Positions 48,303 to 59,620 of a DNA stretch of 64,000 bases are shown here, in pieces (the first letter of the stretch is position 1; every line of letters starts with the position of its first letter). Both the position numbers and the translations under genes were made by a program. Under the pieces are notes generated by a model. That model did no database searches and had not been told where the DNA came from. It saw nothing but the letters and a program-made list of their open reading frames with translations. Source of the DNA: Gnetum montanum (taxonomy: Eukaryota > Streptophyta > Gnetopsida > Gnetales > Gnetaceae). The DNA is taken from the NCBI GenBank assembly GCA_015680685.1, contig MNCI01020774.1, positions 1 through 64,000 on the forward strand, in the 5' to 3' direction.

Positions 48303-48307
48303 TCTTA
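48303..48307. other. Right copy of Ogre target duplication (TCTTA)
   Basis: Identical to 22,499-22,503. Confidence 0.9.
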
Positions 48308-49110
48308 CATCATAGTTACTATTGACTACTACACCACATGGACTAAAGTTATAGATGTCATCAATTGTACTTCCTCTGTTATTGTTGGATTCTTTCAACA
48401 ATAGATGATAAATAGGTTTAATATTCCTAGGGTACTAATTTTTGACAATGAAAATCATTTCATAGGTGCTACCTTTCGAAAGTTAATGCAACACTTAGGG
48501 GTGAAGCATAAAATTATAACATCTTATCATCCTCAAGCCAACGTTCAAGTTAAAGTAACTAATAGAGAGATCATTATAATCCTAATAAGAGAAATTAGTA
48601 GATATAGGAAATATTAGAGCACTAAGCTCAACTATGTTCTATGTGCCCACTACTCAACATGGGAGCTTTCTATAGGCTACTCTCCCTAAGAGTTAGTGTA
48701 TAGAAAGTTACCAAAGCTTCCAATTCCAATTAAACTTTGTAAACTCACAACTACATGTAATCTTGACCTAGACATCAATCTATCATAAAAGGAAAGATTT
48801 ATGACATTTAATATGCTATATGATAATAGAAGGATAGTTTTCATGATGAATGAAATGCATAAGGCATACAAGAAATAATGCCATTTTGTTAGAATGAGAA
48901 AGGATAAATTTCAACTAGAAGATAAAGTTCTTTATTGAAATTCAACTCATGTACCTCAATGAACAAAGTTTTAAATATTATGAAAAATACCTTACATCAT
49001 ACATTCAACATTTTCTTTTAAGCTCATAAAAATTTTCCACTCAATAAGCCCAAATAAGTACATATTAGTTAACATGCAATAAGTTAAGCACTTTAATAAC
49101 TTCTAAGAAA
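48308..49110 (+). pseudogene. pol: Element B integrase, second part
   Basis: The integrase frame resumes right after the TSD: IIVTIDYYTTWTKV, second Asp in LIFDNENHF near 48,440, YHPQANVQVKVTNREI with Lys at the last catalytic position near 48,550, then YSTWELSIGYSP and the C-terminal part to about 49,110. It aligns with element A at 10,380-11,170. Together with the Asn at the first catalytic Asp, it could not be active even without the insertion. Confidence 0.85.
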
Positions 49111-50400
49111 CTAGGACTTACTATAATACCTCAACTCAAGGTCAAGCTCATTTCATTTTTAGAATCTCCTCATTCTAACTTAGTCATGAGGGAGATAATC
49201 ATCTAACTTAATATTTTGTGAGGATCAAAAGTTTTCACTTTTTTATTTTACATCATCTTTAGTTTCTTTTTCCACTCTTTATATGTTTTTTTATTTCTTG
49301 TAATTATTCATTTTCTTTTATAGATATATATATATTCTTTTATTTGAGTCATGAATGTCTTCAAAATTTTTTATGGTTTATTGTTGTTTTTGTTGTTCTT
49401 GCCAATATAGTACACTAGGATTGTTGTTTTTATGTACAAGACAACCTTGTTATTGAGACTATGTTCTATACTAATAATATATCGAGGATATGACGATACA
49501 AGGAACTGAGTACATGACATTCATTCCTTCCATTTCTATCAATAAGAAGATCATGTTATGAAAACAATATGGTTCTTGTATAATAAAAATTAAAATAACT
49601 TATGATCTTACTACTAGAAAAAAGGAAGAAGAACCAAGAGGGAATGAAAAAGGATGTGGTCTAAAGGGGACTTTTTGAACCTTTAAGCTTCTCCTATAAG
49701 TTTCATGACACTACGTAAGTGTATCATTCTTTATATTGTAATCTTTGAATGGAAGTATGTTTTCTATTAACCATGACCCTTGAACAAAACTAGAGAGAAA
49801 AAACATACACCTAAAGATCTCTTCGAAATAGGTATTGGTTATGGGGCTAGAAAGACATGTTACCCATGCTTGAAGGCATCTCTGTAACTAAATCCAAAAT
49901 TTCTTCCAAATAAATTATAAAGTGTAACTTCTTCCTTTTTTGTCTTTTGTTGGGTATTGGTATCCTCTAGTAGTTTTGATGGTTTCATGATTATAAGTTT
50001 GAGGTGATGTAATTTGATATCATTAGTACTAGTATGGACTTAGTTTAGAAACTAGACAGAAATATATATGGATCATATTAACCACATCTATACAAAAGAA
50101 CCTACTGTCAAAATGATAAAGTATCTCATGTTTCCATTCCTAAAATACCTTCTAATTTCTATTATCCACCTCACTACTAAGTACCGTGGTTCACTTGATG
50201 GATTTTGTTGAGTATAGTATAGGATCCCAATGGCAATGGTTGTGTTAATGTGGTTTATAATTGGGATTGACATTTATTTTCTAAAGTGCCTATGAACATA
50301 CTACGAAATAGTTATACAAGGGTATTTAAGGCATGGACCTACTTTGAGGAGGATCCACTTACATAACACTTTGACATCTAGGCTATAATTCATCACCACA
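49111..50400 (+). other. Element B 3' untranslated region
   Basis: It aligns in patches with the element A 3' UTR: TTAGTCATGAGGGAGATAATC near 49,180 and the landmark GGCATGGACCTACTTTGAGG near 50,330. No coding region. Confidence 0.6.
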
Positions 50401-51613
50401 TGCCTAGTTTCACCTAGCTACAATCCTATTAATGAATGCATTATCCAACTTTGCTTATTTTTCAATATGATTTTACTTAGAGACATGACATTTCCAAGCA
50501 TGATTTTTGAGCTTCTATTTATTTATAATCCTTAATTGGAATCTTATATTTGCTTTTTGCATTCTTATAACTTCTTTTTTACTTCCATTTGATACTCTAT
50601 TTACCTTGAAATTCATAAAAATTCCTTAGTTTTTAAAGTGAAAATTTTTTTGACCAATAGCTGCATTAATGCATTCCCATTAATGTAGCCTAATATATTG
50701 ATGCATCCACATTGATGCATATGCATCAATGTAGAAGAAAAATTTTACATATGTGTAGGATACTTAGCAAAATTTTTCACATATTCTTCTAAATGAAAGA
50801 GAAGATTTTTGTAATTTTCAAAGTCCAACAACTTCCAAAAGCCATTACTTCCCCCTAGAACATTTGATTTGACCTATTTTCCAACCTTTGAGCTTCTAGA
50901 GATATGCTCTACATCATGGAAATACCAAACTACTAGTTTTCCAACAAAAATTCTAACACCTCATAGGTAGTTAAAATAAACTAAGATATTAAAATAATAA
51001 TAATAATAATAATAAATCAACAAATTTAACTACTTTAGAACTTCAAGAATTAAGCATCTACCATCATTTAAGAGATTTAAGATCCAATTTTTCAAATTAT
51101 CAAAAATGAGTGATTGAAAGTTACATATGATTAAGAATATATATAGCTAATGAGTCATCTAATTGTATTTTCTAAGTTGATTGTAAGCCCTAGATTTGAA
51201 AAGTGGTTTATGTGCCTAGTGTTTATAATCTAGCGTGTTTGATAGTGGTTCTTAGTCTTTTGAGATGCACCTTTGTCTCCTTGGATCATACTCTAAAGTT
51301 GTATGTATACTTCTAGGCTCTCTAGGATGATTCCAAATTCATTCCTATGTCTTAGACTCTTTTTGACATGCCTTCTTGGGTTCTAACTTAGAATCGAAGT
51401 TAATTAAGAAAAGTGTGGTTTTTTTTTTTTTTTGTGGGGGGGGGGGGGGTTTGTCTGTGTGTGTGCGCTAACTATCCTATGTCAACACACCTTTTGCATT
51501 AATGCAAGGATGCTAATGCATTGCCTAATATGACTGGTCTAGCTAACTTTGTCTCTCATATACCCAAGGTTAGTTCAAGTTACATTGACAAGCCTTCCTT
51601 AATGCTTAGGCAT
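50401..51613. other. Junction DNA with palindromic TGCATTAATGCA motifs and homopolymer runs
   Basis: No coding region. ATGCATTAATGCAT-like palindromes cluster at 50,660-50,735 and again at 51,494-51,525, upstream of the TATA box of element C. (AAT)n lies at 50,992-51,015. The element C LTR may begin in this stretch rather than at 51,614. Confidence 0.5.
51419..51449 (+). repeat. Poly-T/poly-G tract
   Basis: Fifteen T, then GT, then fourteen G, followed by a GT-rich stretch. Such a tract is prone to sequencing or assembly error. Confidence 0.9.
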
Positions 51614-52399
51614 TGATGAACCCCTTCTATTCCTACGTGAAAACTATAAATACCTAAGGTAAGTTAGTTTTCTTTAGCTTTTGGCATCTAGTTTGAATGA
51701 AAAGCTCTTTCTCCCCTAGGTAAGTTAATTTCTTTCCCTATTTTATATGTCTATGAATTTTTGCCTTCACAAGTGTGACTAGAATCTATTAGAGTGTTAT
51801 CATGCTTATATAGCCTTAAACTGTTTCATCAATGTGGAGTTTAGTATTTGCATAGTGAATAAAGCTCATGGTTTTTCCTTGTTTCTGTATTAATTCCTTG
51901 AACATTAAAATACTAAAAACATTTCTAAAACATTAAAACCATAAAAATATTTATTTAATTCTTATTTTCTTAAGTTGGGATATTTCATCTTTATCCAAGA
52001 ATATGATTACTATATAGTGTGGTATTGGGCCATTGAGGTTATGTCTAAGAGCCATTTTTTATTTGAATTTTATGTGTAATGTGTACCTATCCCTAAGAGG
52101 GATTGCAACACGAGCATTGCACCTATTCCTATGAGGGATTACAATGCATGTATTCTTATTACTATTTATTCCATATAATTATAAAATTGATAAAAATATA
52201 AAACATAAATATTATACACATTATCTTTTTCATTTACCTAGGAACATGGATTTCTAACTGTACCATATATATTATATCCTCTTTTACATTGATTTAATGC
52301 AATGATATATATACGCGTTCATGGTAATCCACTCAAAATCATCCTTCTATAACTTATATGAAAAATTTCATTGGCCGAAAACTAATAGGACACCTATCA
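51614..52399 (+). repeat. 5' LTR of element C (left edge uncertain)
   Basis: About 786 bp from TGATGAACC to CACCTATCA, with TATAAATA at 51,645-51,652. Length and TATA position match family A, but the left edge is chosen only from the TGATGA motif. Confidence 0.6.
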
Positions 52400-52400
52400 T

Positions 52401-52418
52401 TGGCACCATTACTAAGGA
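52401..52418 (+). other. Primer-binding site of element C, tRNA-Asp type
   Basis: TGGCACCATTACTAAGGA begins one base after the LTR end CTATCA, the same arrangement as in element A. Confidence 0.75.
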
Positions 52419-52509
52419 GGAAGTTGGTGAACTATCTAGAAATACATATACATTCTTAATTTTAACTTTTATTTAGATCAAATGTGTGTTTCTTAGTGCT
52501 ATGTATAGG

Positions 52510-54680
52510 ATGTGGATATGAACAAGATGGAAGATAGTGCTATGAATCCACTAAATACCTCTATAAATGTACCAAGAAGAAGGATTTTATCACCTTTAAG
52601 CTTTCAAAGGACCCTTTCATTAGTTATGTTAGCTTATCATCAAGATAAGAAAGAAAGATGGAGATATGCTCATGGCTAGTTCTCTAGGAACCTAGTCATG
52701 GTTACACTGAATGATCTTAAAGATGTCCTAAACATGGGGTTAGAGGATAAACATGCATTATAAAAATCTTGCAAACCTATTTTCAATGATTATGAACCTT
52801 TGTACATGTAAATCCTTTGGAACAAATGATAAAAGAAGAGGCCAGCTGCAAGTTTTCATCTAATCATTAAGATGTAGAGTAAGAAGCTAAAGTAGATAAG
52901 AATGGAAAAGGGCTAGCCCACCATAAAGGCCCATGATATTCCTTTACTCCATGTGTAGCCCAAAATCTAAATGATTACCTCCTCCCCAAGTTCCAGCACT
53001 TGTATTTTTCTATATCTTTTAGTGGTGATGATGATTTCCTTTTATTTGATTGGGATGATTATCATAAGTTAATTCCTTTTACATATCCCAATGAAGCATG
53101 TTTATGATAGTAGAATCAAATGAATTGACATGACCAATGTAGCAACATAAATAGGGTATACCAATGACAATTCCCAACTACATATGTAAGACTTTGAAAA
53201 TGTTTGCTATCTCCAAGGGATTGTGAGCAATTGGAAAAAGTTTTAGTTGTTTTCCTACATCTTCATTAAGCATGTGAAAACTTGGTATAAATACTTACCT
53301 CTAGATTAATTCAAAGATCACTAGAAATGGTCAAAATATTCTATTCTAAATTTTATACCTAGGCTTCAATTTCAAACATCCAAAAGGAGATGGCCAAATG
53401 GAGACAAGGAGTCCATGAACCTCTTAACAATTCCATGGAGAGATATATAAAAATTACCCACCACTGTCTAAACCATGGTTTTAGTTAAAAGAATAGTTAA
53501 TGAAAATATTGGAAGGGTTAAGGTAGAAGACAACAACGCATGTGGACATGTATGAAATGGGCCAAGTTTACAAAAAGGTAATGGTCAAAATCAAAGTATT
53601 CTTGAACATCATTACTCGCATGCAAGGTAAGTGGTAGAAGCAACAATCAGTTAAGGAGTACAATTGTGACTCATCACGTAGATGAGAGATTAAAAACATT
53701 GAATGTTTTAATGAACCTTCTACTATAATTAAGGTCCTAGCATAAGATCGAATTAGAACAAATAAGGCCTTGACATATCTCACCATGTGGACTAAGTTTG
53801 GAATACAATAAATAAAAAGATGACCACTACTCTCAAGGACATTGAGGATAAGATGGTTGAAGCTATGACCAAAATAATTACACCACATGAATACCAAAGG
53901 TATGATATTAAGGATAAAGGAAAGATATCTCATTTTAGAAATAGTTAAGAATATTCAAATGAGGCTACCTCATCCTCTAATTAGGATCCTTGTGAATACT
54001 GCATAGATTCTCATGATTCATAATGCTTCTCATTCATCACTCACATTATTGGTAAGATGGATGCTTTGGGATACCTTTGAACCCCATATTCATTAAGGAG
54101 AAACTAAGGAGGACTTAATTTCTTAGTTTTTCATACTATCCTAGTGGTGCATATCCAAAATCCATGTAGTAGTATTAATAGTGGCAAGCTCCAAATCCTT
54201 GGGATGCTACTCCATGGAATCTTCCAACTCCTATGTAACAATAGATGATGCCTTCCATCAATTACTACTGTCATGATGTATAGGTAGGTGCTTATCAACC
54301 CCTAATATGATAAATTAATGGCACCTACATATTTCAAGAAATGCTACCAACTAAGCTTCATAGCAACAACAATAGTAACTTCTACTCCCTAGTCTCATGC
54401 AAGGTGGGATTCCTAGTCAAACCCAGCCAAGACAAGTCAAATCATGTAATATTATCTATTGTGTTGATCTTGCTTCCATGTATGCTCCTAGGAAGTATTA
54501 CCAATTTTCTATTAATTTGGTTTATTGGGGAAGTTTGATGTCCCACAATAGAAAATTCTATTGCAAGCACATCACGAGGATCATGAAACTAGGTCTACAT
54601 CATCTTCTTCACCTTATGGAGAGGAAAATTATTTATTCTAGATGGAAGCTTACATTAAGGAGGTCTCAATGAAAGTCCTT
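52510..54680 (+). pseudogene. gag: Element C gag (broken)
   Basis: The capsid core at 53,155-53,370 reads GYTNDNSQLHM (TAG), DFENVCYLQGIVSNW, LFSYIFIKHVKTWYKYL and KYSILNFIP. All internal stops there sit where Gln, Ser or similar occur in relatives. Next come RYIKITHHCLNHGF (compare LHHCPGHG in A) and, near 54,130-54,230, a Pro/Gln/Tyr/Trp-rich linker as in A. Beyond about 54,700 no protein motif was found. Confidence 0.7.
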
Positions 54681-56456
54681 GATCATAATCAAATCGTAAT
54701 ATGTACTTTAGAAATAAGTTCCACTTTTATATCTAATATATGTAACATGATGACACCCAATGGTGATGTTCTCATCATTCCCATGTTTACAATGGTAACA
54801 TGGATGGTCAAATAAGAATGTTTGCATAAAAAGTGATTAGATCCTGGCAGCCCTATTATGGAGATTTGAATTAGCAAACAAGATCACTGTCTAGCTATTT
54901 GAAACTTCAATTTGAAATTCAATCTCAATTTCATTATTACAATATCTTGATTAGGAACTTCCTCCTCTCAAGCATACCAACATTCAGTTCGAGCTCATAA
55001 ACTAATCATACACATACCCCATGGGATAGGTATGTAATGTAATAACTTCTATTATAGGTTGGTTATATCCTACAAATTTCTTAATAGTTAAGTCAAAAAG
55101 GTGGAAGAGGATCTTCTTATTATTATGAAACGAGCCTAGTTAGGCATTGGTAATGCCAAGTTGGTTTTTCAAGACCTCCATCTTCAAATTAGTCTTATTA
55201 CACTATGCATAAGAGCCATTCAAGCAAGCTAGATGGAACACTTAATGGGTAATACCTGGCATATCATAACAAATATGTTTCACCTCTAAGCATGTATAAC
55301 ATTCAATTTAATACTCAAATTTCTTCTAGGTAATATATATGGATTAATTGTAAGGGAGTAATCCTCCATGCCATGTCAAAATTTTATTTTTCTACTATTT
55401 CTATTTGTGCAATTAATAAAAATTGATGTGTTTAGCTAGAATTTTGTACTTTTAAATCCTAACAGATAATTAATCATGGTATTTTCTTTTTTTTAAGTAT
55501 TTTTATTTATGTGTGTAGGAAAACTAGTTAATGTGATTTATGAATACTTACCTAATAAGCCAATGGTGGATGGGTGAGTTGCAGATGCAATGATAATGTG
55601 AGAGAGCTATGATCTAATGCAGAACCTTGATTAATGGAATGTCAATGTAATAAAATTCATGCACCTACTTTTCTTTTATCCATCATTGGTGAACCAAGCT
55701 TAGATATAGCAATAAGCTAGGACTCATACTACAACCTATTAAGGATAATACTACTAAAACCATGTACAGGTACTAGATGTACACCTTAGGATGTGAGCCC
55801 TAGAATCTTGGAAGAGTTTCTAAACATTGTCAAGGAAAGGTTATATCATTGTGGATCCTTAAAATCACTACATGGGTTTAATTAGTGTGATTGGACCAAG
55901 GTGCACATGTTGCCTTGCCTAGCCAACTTAGTTTGAAGAGGTTTGTGATCTCATGAACCTATGCATGCTATGTGGTGGGGAATGAATTCTCATGTGCATA
56001 TAAGTTAAAGACTCCAAGTCCTAATCTAGCACTCTAATCAATTTCTATGATTCTCATGCTCTGTTAAAAACTTTTTTCCTATGAAATAAATGAAAAGAAA
56101 ACAATATACGTATATGAAAAATGATGAAAAATATGAAAATAAAAAGAAAAGGGAAAAGAAAATAAAAAATTAAGAGCAATGTACTTTCAAGCTTATTAGT
56201 TTATATAAATTGGTACTTTTACCATTTCAAACTAATTATATAATTTCTTACATTAAAACCAAAATGAGTGGTTGAACCAATCCTTATGCAAGCCTTTTCC
56301 ACATTTAACTCATTATCTACATCACTTGACTTCTCAAAATGTCATAGTCTGAGACAATCTCTTACTCATTTCTACCCTTGGCTAGGAAGGTCTAGAAGTC
56401 TCTCTCTTAGTGAACCTTAGTAATATCAATTGTTACTTTCATTCAAATATCTAATC
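54681..56456 (+). other. Element C pol-deleted interior and start of 3' UTR
   Basis: No RT, RNase H or integrase motif. Near 56,040-56,170 an ATTCTCATGCTCTG motif and A-rich run parallel 11,820-11,860 of element A, so the 3' UTR has begun by here. Confidence 0.5.
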
Positions 56457-56881
56457 ATTTGTGATGAATGACGAGGTACCCCTACACTCAACCATATGAA
56501 ACAAGCGTAGCATGTGCAATCCGGTCGAACTCTGCAGACTAAATGCCTAAATGCCACAAGGAACACTTGGGGTTAATTAATTGTTATCTTCCCAGACTTA
56601 CTTGTTGTTGTCACGGTGTATGGTTAAGTAAGTCCGAGGTATATGATTTTTTTGGTCTTTTCAAGTTTATCTCCTATGCTAAGGGGTGAAGGGTTGAGAG
56701 AACTAACTACTCTAACTAATGTCCTAAGTCTAAATTAACTAGCATCAGCATCCATTCCCACTTACCGTACACACCCTAAACTGTGCAACTGTGGCTACCA
56801 AACGCTAATTGTTACTAGGATTACCACACGTAACGCACATGCTCGAAGTAGTCGTACTGAGGCACCTAACTAGCCTAAGTG

Positions 56882-57065
56882 TGACGAGCAGCCGATTCCT
56901 TAACTAGCCGTACACATCCATAGATGCTCGTAATCAAGTTGTATTCATCCCATGTTCTAGGAGATAAGGGTGAGAGAATCTAATCACGATGAGTAGCCAA
57001 TTCCTTGGCTAGCCGTACACATTCGTCAATGCTCATAACCAAGTCATACTCATGCCGTGCTAGTA
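56882..57065 (-). repeat. ~104-bp tandem duplication inside the solo LTR
   Basis: Two copies of a unit containing GAGCAGCCGATTCCTTAACT / GAGTAGCCAATTCCTTGGCT, CTAGCCGTACACAT and CATGCTCATAACC-like parts begin near 56,882 and 56,986. Not seen as a duplication in the element A LTRs. Confidence 0.75.
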
Positions 57066-57330
57066 GGAAAGTAATAAATAACATTAAATAAACCTATCCA
57101 TGTACTACAAGGTTTATCCACAAAGCTCATCTTTATTTCCATACACAACTTGCGTTCAGGTACAAAGCTGCTCGAATAAAGAACCGTTCACTTGGGGGAC
57201 TCCTACTGCGAGCACATGGAAAATATTCTATCTCTAGGGTGATTAATCCGCCAGAGCTTCACTACTTCTAACCTCTATATGGAAATGAGGGGAGTGCCGC
57301 CTCTTATTTATAGATTTGGCGACGAACTGC

Positions 57331-57480
57331 GATATCATGTACACGATATCACAGGGGACGACATGATATCATGTACGTGATATCGCAGCGGATGCGATAT
57401 CGCGGTGGCCGCAATATCGCGTACGTGATATTGCGGCAGCTGCAATATCGCGTATGCGATATCGCGGCTTGTGCATATCG
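57331..57480 (-). repeat. EcoRV-like palindromic array in the solo LTR (~10 sites)
   Basis: 150 bp with six exact GATATC and four one-base variants (AATATC, GATATT, ATATC). They are arranged as repeated 20-bp palindromes with GCGTACGT, GCGTATGC or ATGTACAC centres. It is the longest array of the family in this window. Confidence 0.9.
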
Positions 57481-57495
57481 CGTCTCATCAATTTG

Positions 57496-58446
57496 TTTTA
57501 AGGGTCAATCTTCATCATCATTGACCCTAACCATGATCTCATTTAAACTAAACAAATTTTCCTTTTAATGGTCATGGCATTGTGATCCTTGTTAGGATAT
57601 TGGTTACTTCACCTAAGGGGATTAACAAGAGATTTTCAGTAGAGCAAAATTTGAGGAGCCTACTATGCATACATGCATGGATGAAGCAAAACCAAACTAG
57701 AATCTTAACTTCTAGATGTTTAGTGGCATGTTTTCTTGATTTGGTTCCACTAATGATTAAACCATAGAACAATCAAAACTTGATGAGACTAGAAGTGATA
57801 GGTATGATCTCATGCTTGGAAGAGAGATTTGGAGGTCGATTCCTATTATACGAATGAGTAGCAATGAAAGGATGTAGTTGCAATATCTCATGGGGTGTAA
57901 GATCTTCTCACATGCTTTTTGAGCTAATTGAATGATTGGCTAAGAATCTGATAATGTTGCACTTTCACCCCCTCTCTCTCTCTCTTGTCCATTATTCACT
58001 CTCCATATTCTCCATTTCATTCCTTATTCATGATAGTGAGTGGTAAGAATTTAATCAAGCAAAGTAAAGGGTGAGATTTTGCCATCTAAGGGGATGGACT
58101 CACATTTGATGCTAATATCTCACTGATTTTTGGGAATCCATGGATGCCTCATTAATGGATTTTACAAGGGCAAGAAAGGCAATTTCCTACTATAAGGAGG
58201 ATCCACTTATAAATCCTTGGTGGATTGGCATCACAAATGAGTAGGTTAAAGCTTATCTCCCAGTGATGGTGTTACATTGCATAAAACACTTGATTAGTCT
58301 TCCACTTGTGTAAGTCTTAAATTTATTATTCTTTCATGTTTAACCATGATAAGTTTCATTCAGTTCATCTCATTGATACTTGTATTTTATAATTATCCTT
58401 GGTGCTCTAATCATTTTTCTCTTATTTCAACCCCTTTTTTCTTATT
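57496..58446 (+). other. Element C 3' untranslated region, continued
   Basis: It matches the A and B 3' UTR around GGCAATTTCCTACTATAAGG (58,180). A CT microsatellite lies at 57,968-57,985. No coding region. Confidence 0.6.
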
Positions 58447-59603
58447 TGTAACACCTGAAAAATTTGGTGCTAGAAAACTAAAAATTCTAGTAGAATAGTT
58501 TAACTTCGGATCCCAAGGAGCTCTAAGAAGAGTATTCAAAGCACCCTAGATGGTCTTGTTAATTATCCAACTACTTAAAAATCATAAAAATGGTGGAAAC
58601 AAATTTAATGTAAAATGAAAATTTAAATAAGAGAAAGAGGAAAATAAAATTGCACAAATAAATGAACTGCAAATTTTATTAAAAATAATAAACAGTTGTA
58701 GATATAAAAGAGTTCAAGGAAGTACAAGTTTTATGCTTAAAATGAACAAAGGGATATGTAGGAGATGCTTGGAGTCCTAGTGAAACTAGTAGAGTGCATC
58801 CTATAGTTAGCTCCATGATTCAGGTACTCTAAAGTGTTTCTCCAACAACTCCTCACTCTTTCTCTAGTGTTGAACTTGCTTGATGGGTGTTGAAAAATGG
58901 TTTTTGTGATGTTAGACTTTTTGATTCTCTACAATGCTCTAAGAGTCTCTATGCTTAGCCAAATGTATATTTTGTTAAAAAAGTCTTTCCAATGTATTAA
59001 AACTTAGCTTAAATAATCTATTAGTGTCTAATTTGATGCTACAGATTTTCTATCATGATTGCTAATAGATTGTTACAATTTGTAGGTGTGGCATGCAGTC
59101 AACTCCGGCATATTTTTCCATTTTGGTAAGCTTGATGCACAAAGGGTATCAAAAATATGCTAGGTGCTATAAAAAGTATGTTGGCCTAAAAAAATACACT
59201 ACCTTCACCAAAACTACACTGGCCTTGGGAAAGATACGATGGCATCCATGAAAACTACAATGGCCTTGCTATGAAAATTAAAGCCTAATAATTCCTACGC
59301 TAGCTACAAGTGGTTCTAGCATATTAGTTTCTTTGACCAACATAAAGACCATGCAAAACCAAAATTTGGTGATTTCCAAGGAATTTTCAACCTTTCCAAG
59401 CCAAATACATACATGACATAACCTTTTCCACGTGGGAACTGAGGCAATAACAACTTATGAGGCATTTTTTTAGCCTCAAAAAGTTAAAGTATGTGAGATT
59501 GCAACCTATGAACTGCAAACTTCATATTTTACAATAAAATTTTACCTCAAGTTTAATGGTGAAGGTTATGAATTACAATATAAATTTTCTTAGTGTTGTT
59601 TCA
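58447..59603 (-). repeat. 3' LTR of the second Ogre copy
   Basis: About 1,157 bp, TGTAACACCTG to GTTGTTTCA. Related to 22,504-24,045 at both ends, with a different middle part. The exact start may be a few bases to the left. Confidence 0.8.
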
Positions 59604-59620
59604 TTGTCCCCTCTTATTAA
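59604..59620 (-). other. Polypurine tract of the second Ogre copy
   Basis: Minus strand AAGAGGGGACAA directly before TGAAAC. Confidence 0.7.

Larger units (their letters stand above)
16222..50400 (+). mobile_element. Older Athila-like element B, split by a nested Ogre
   Basis: The outer element of a nest: 5' LTR, PBS, gag, PR, RT, RNase H and the first half of integrase at 16.2-22.5 kb, then the second half of integrase and the 3' UTR at 48.3-50.4 kb. Its proteins align with element A but are much more decayed. Its 3' LTR was not found; similarity to the element A 3' UTR fades after the landmark near 50,330-50,380, so the right edge is approximate. The left edge (TGATGAAATG at 16,222) rests on LTR length and the TGATGA start. 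Confidence 0.8.
56462..57490 (-). repeat. Solo LTR of family A with perfect TSD
   Basis: 1,029 bp, the reverse complement of the element A LTR (TGATGAATGACGAGG ... GCGTCTCATCA). It is flanked by ATTTG at 56,457-56,461 and 57,491-57,495, which shows one insertion followed by LTR-LTR recombination. It is about 235 bp longer than the 5' LTR of A because of the larger palindromic array (+116 bp) and a tandem duplication of about 104 bp. The inverted TATA lies at 57,305-57,312. Confidence 0.92.
51614..58446 (+). mobile_element. Athila-like element C lacking recognisable pol
   Basis: A 5' LTR, tRNA-Asp-type PBS and gag are followed by about 1.5 kb without RT, RNase H or integrase motifs, then an Athila-type 3' UTR. 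The 3' UTR is interrupted by the solo LTR at 56,462-57,490 and cut by the second Ogre copy at 58,447. The 3' LTR would lie beyond the window. Its LTR is of a different family from elements A and B. Confidence 0.7.

Noticed and set aside
57371-57568. 65-codon ORF across the palindromic array
   Set aside because: It is a by-product of the repeated array and lies in an LTR.
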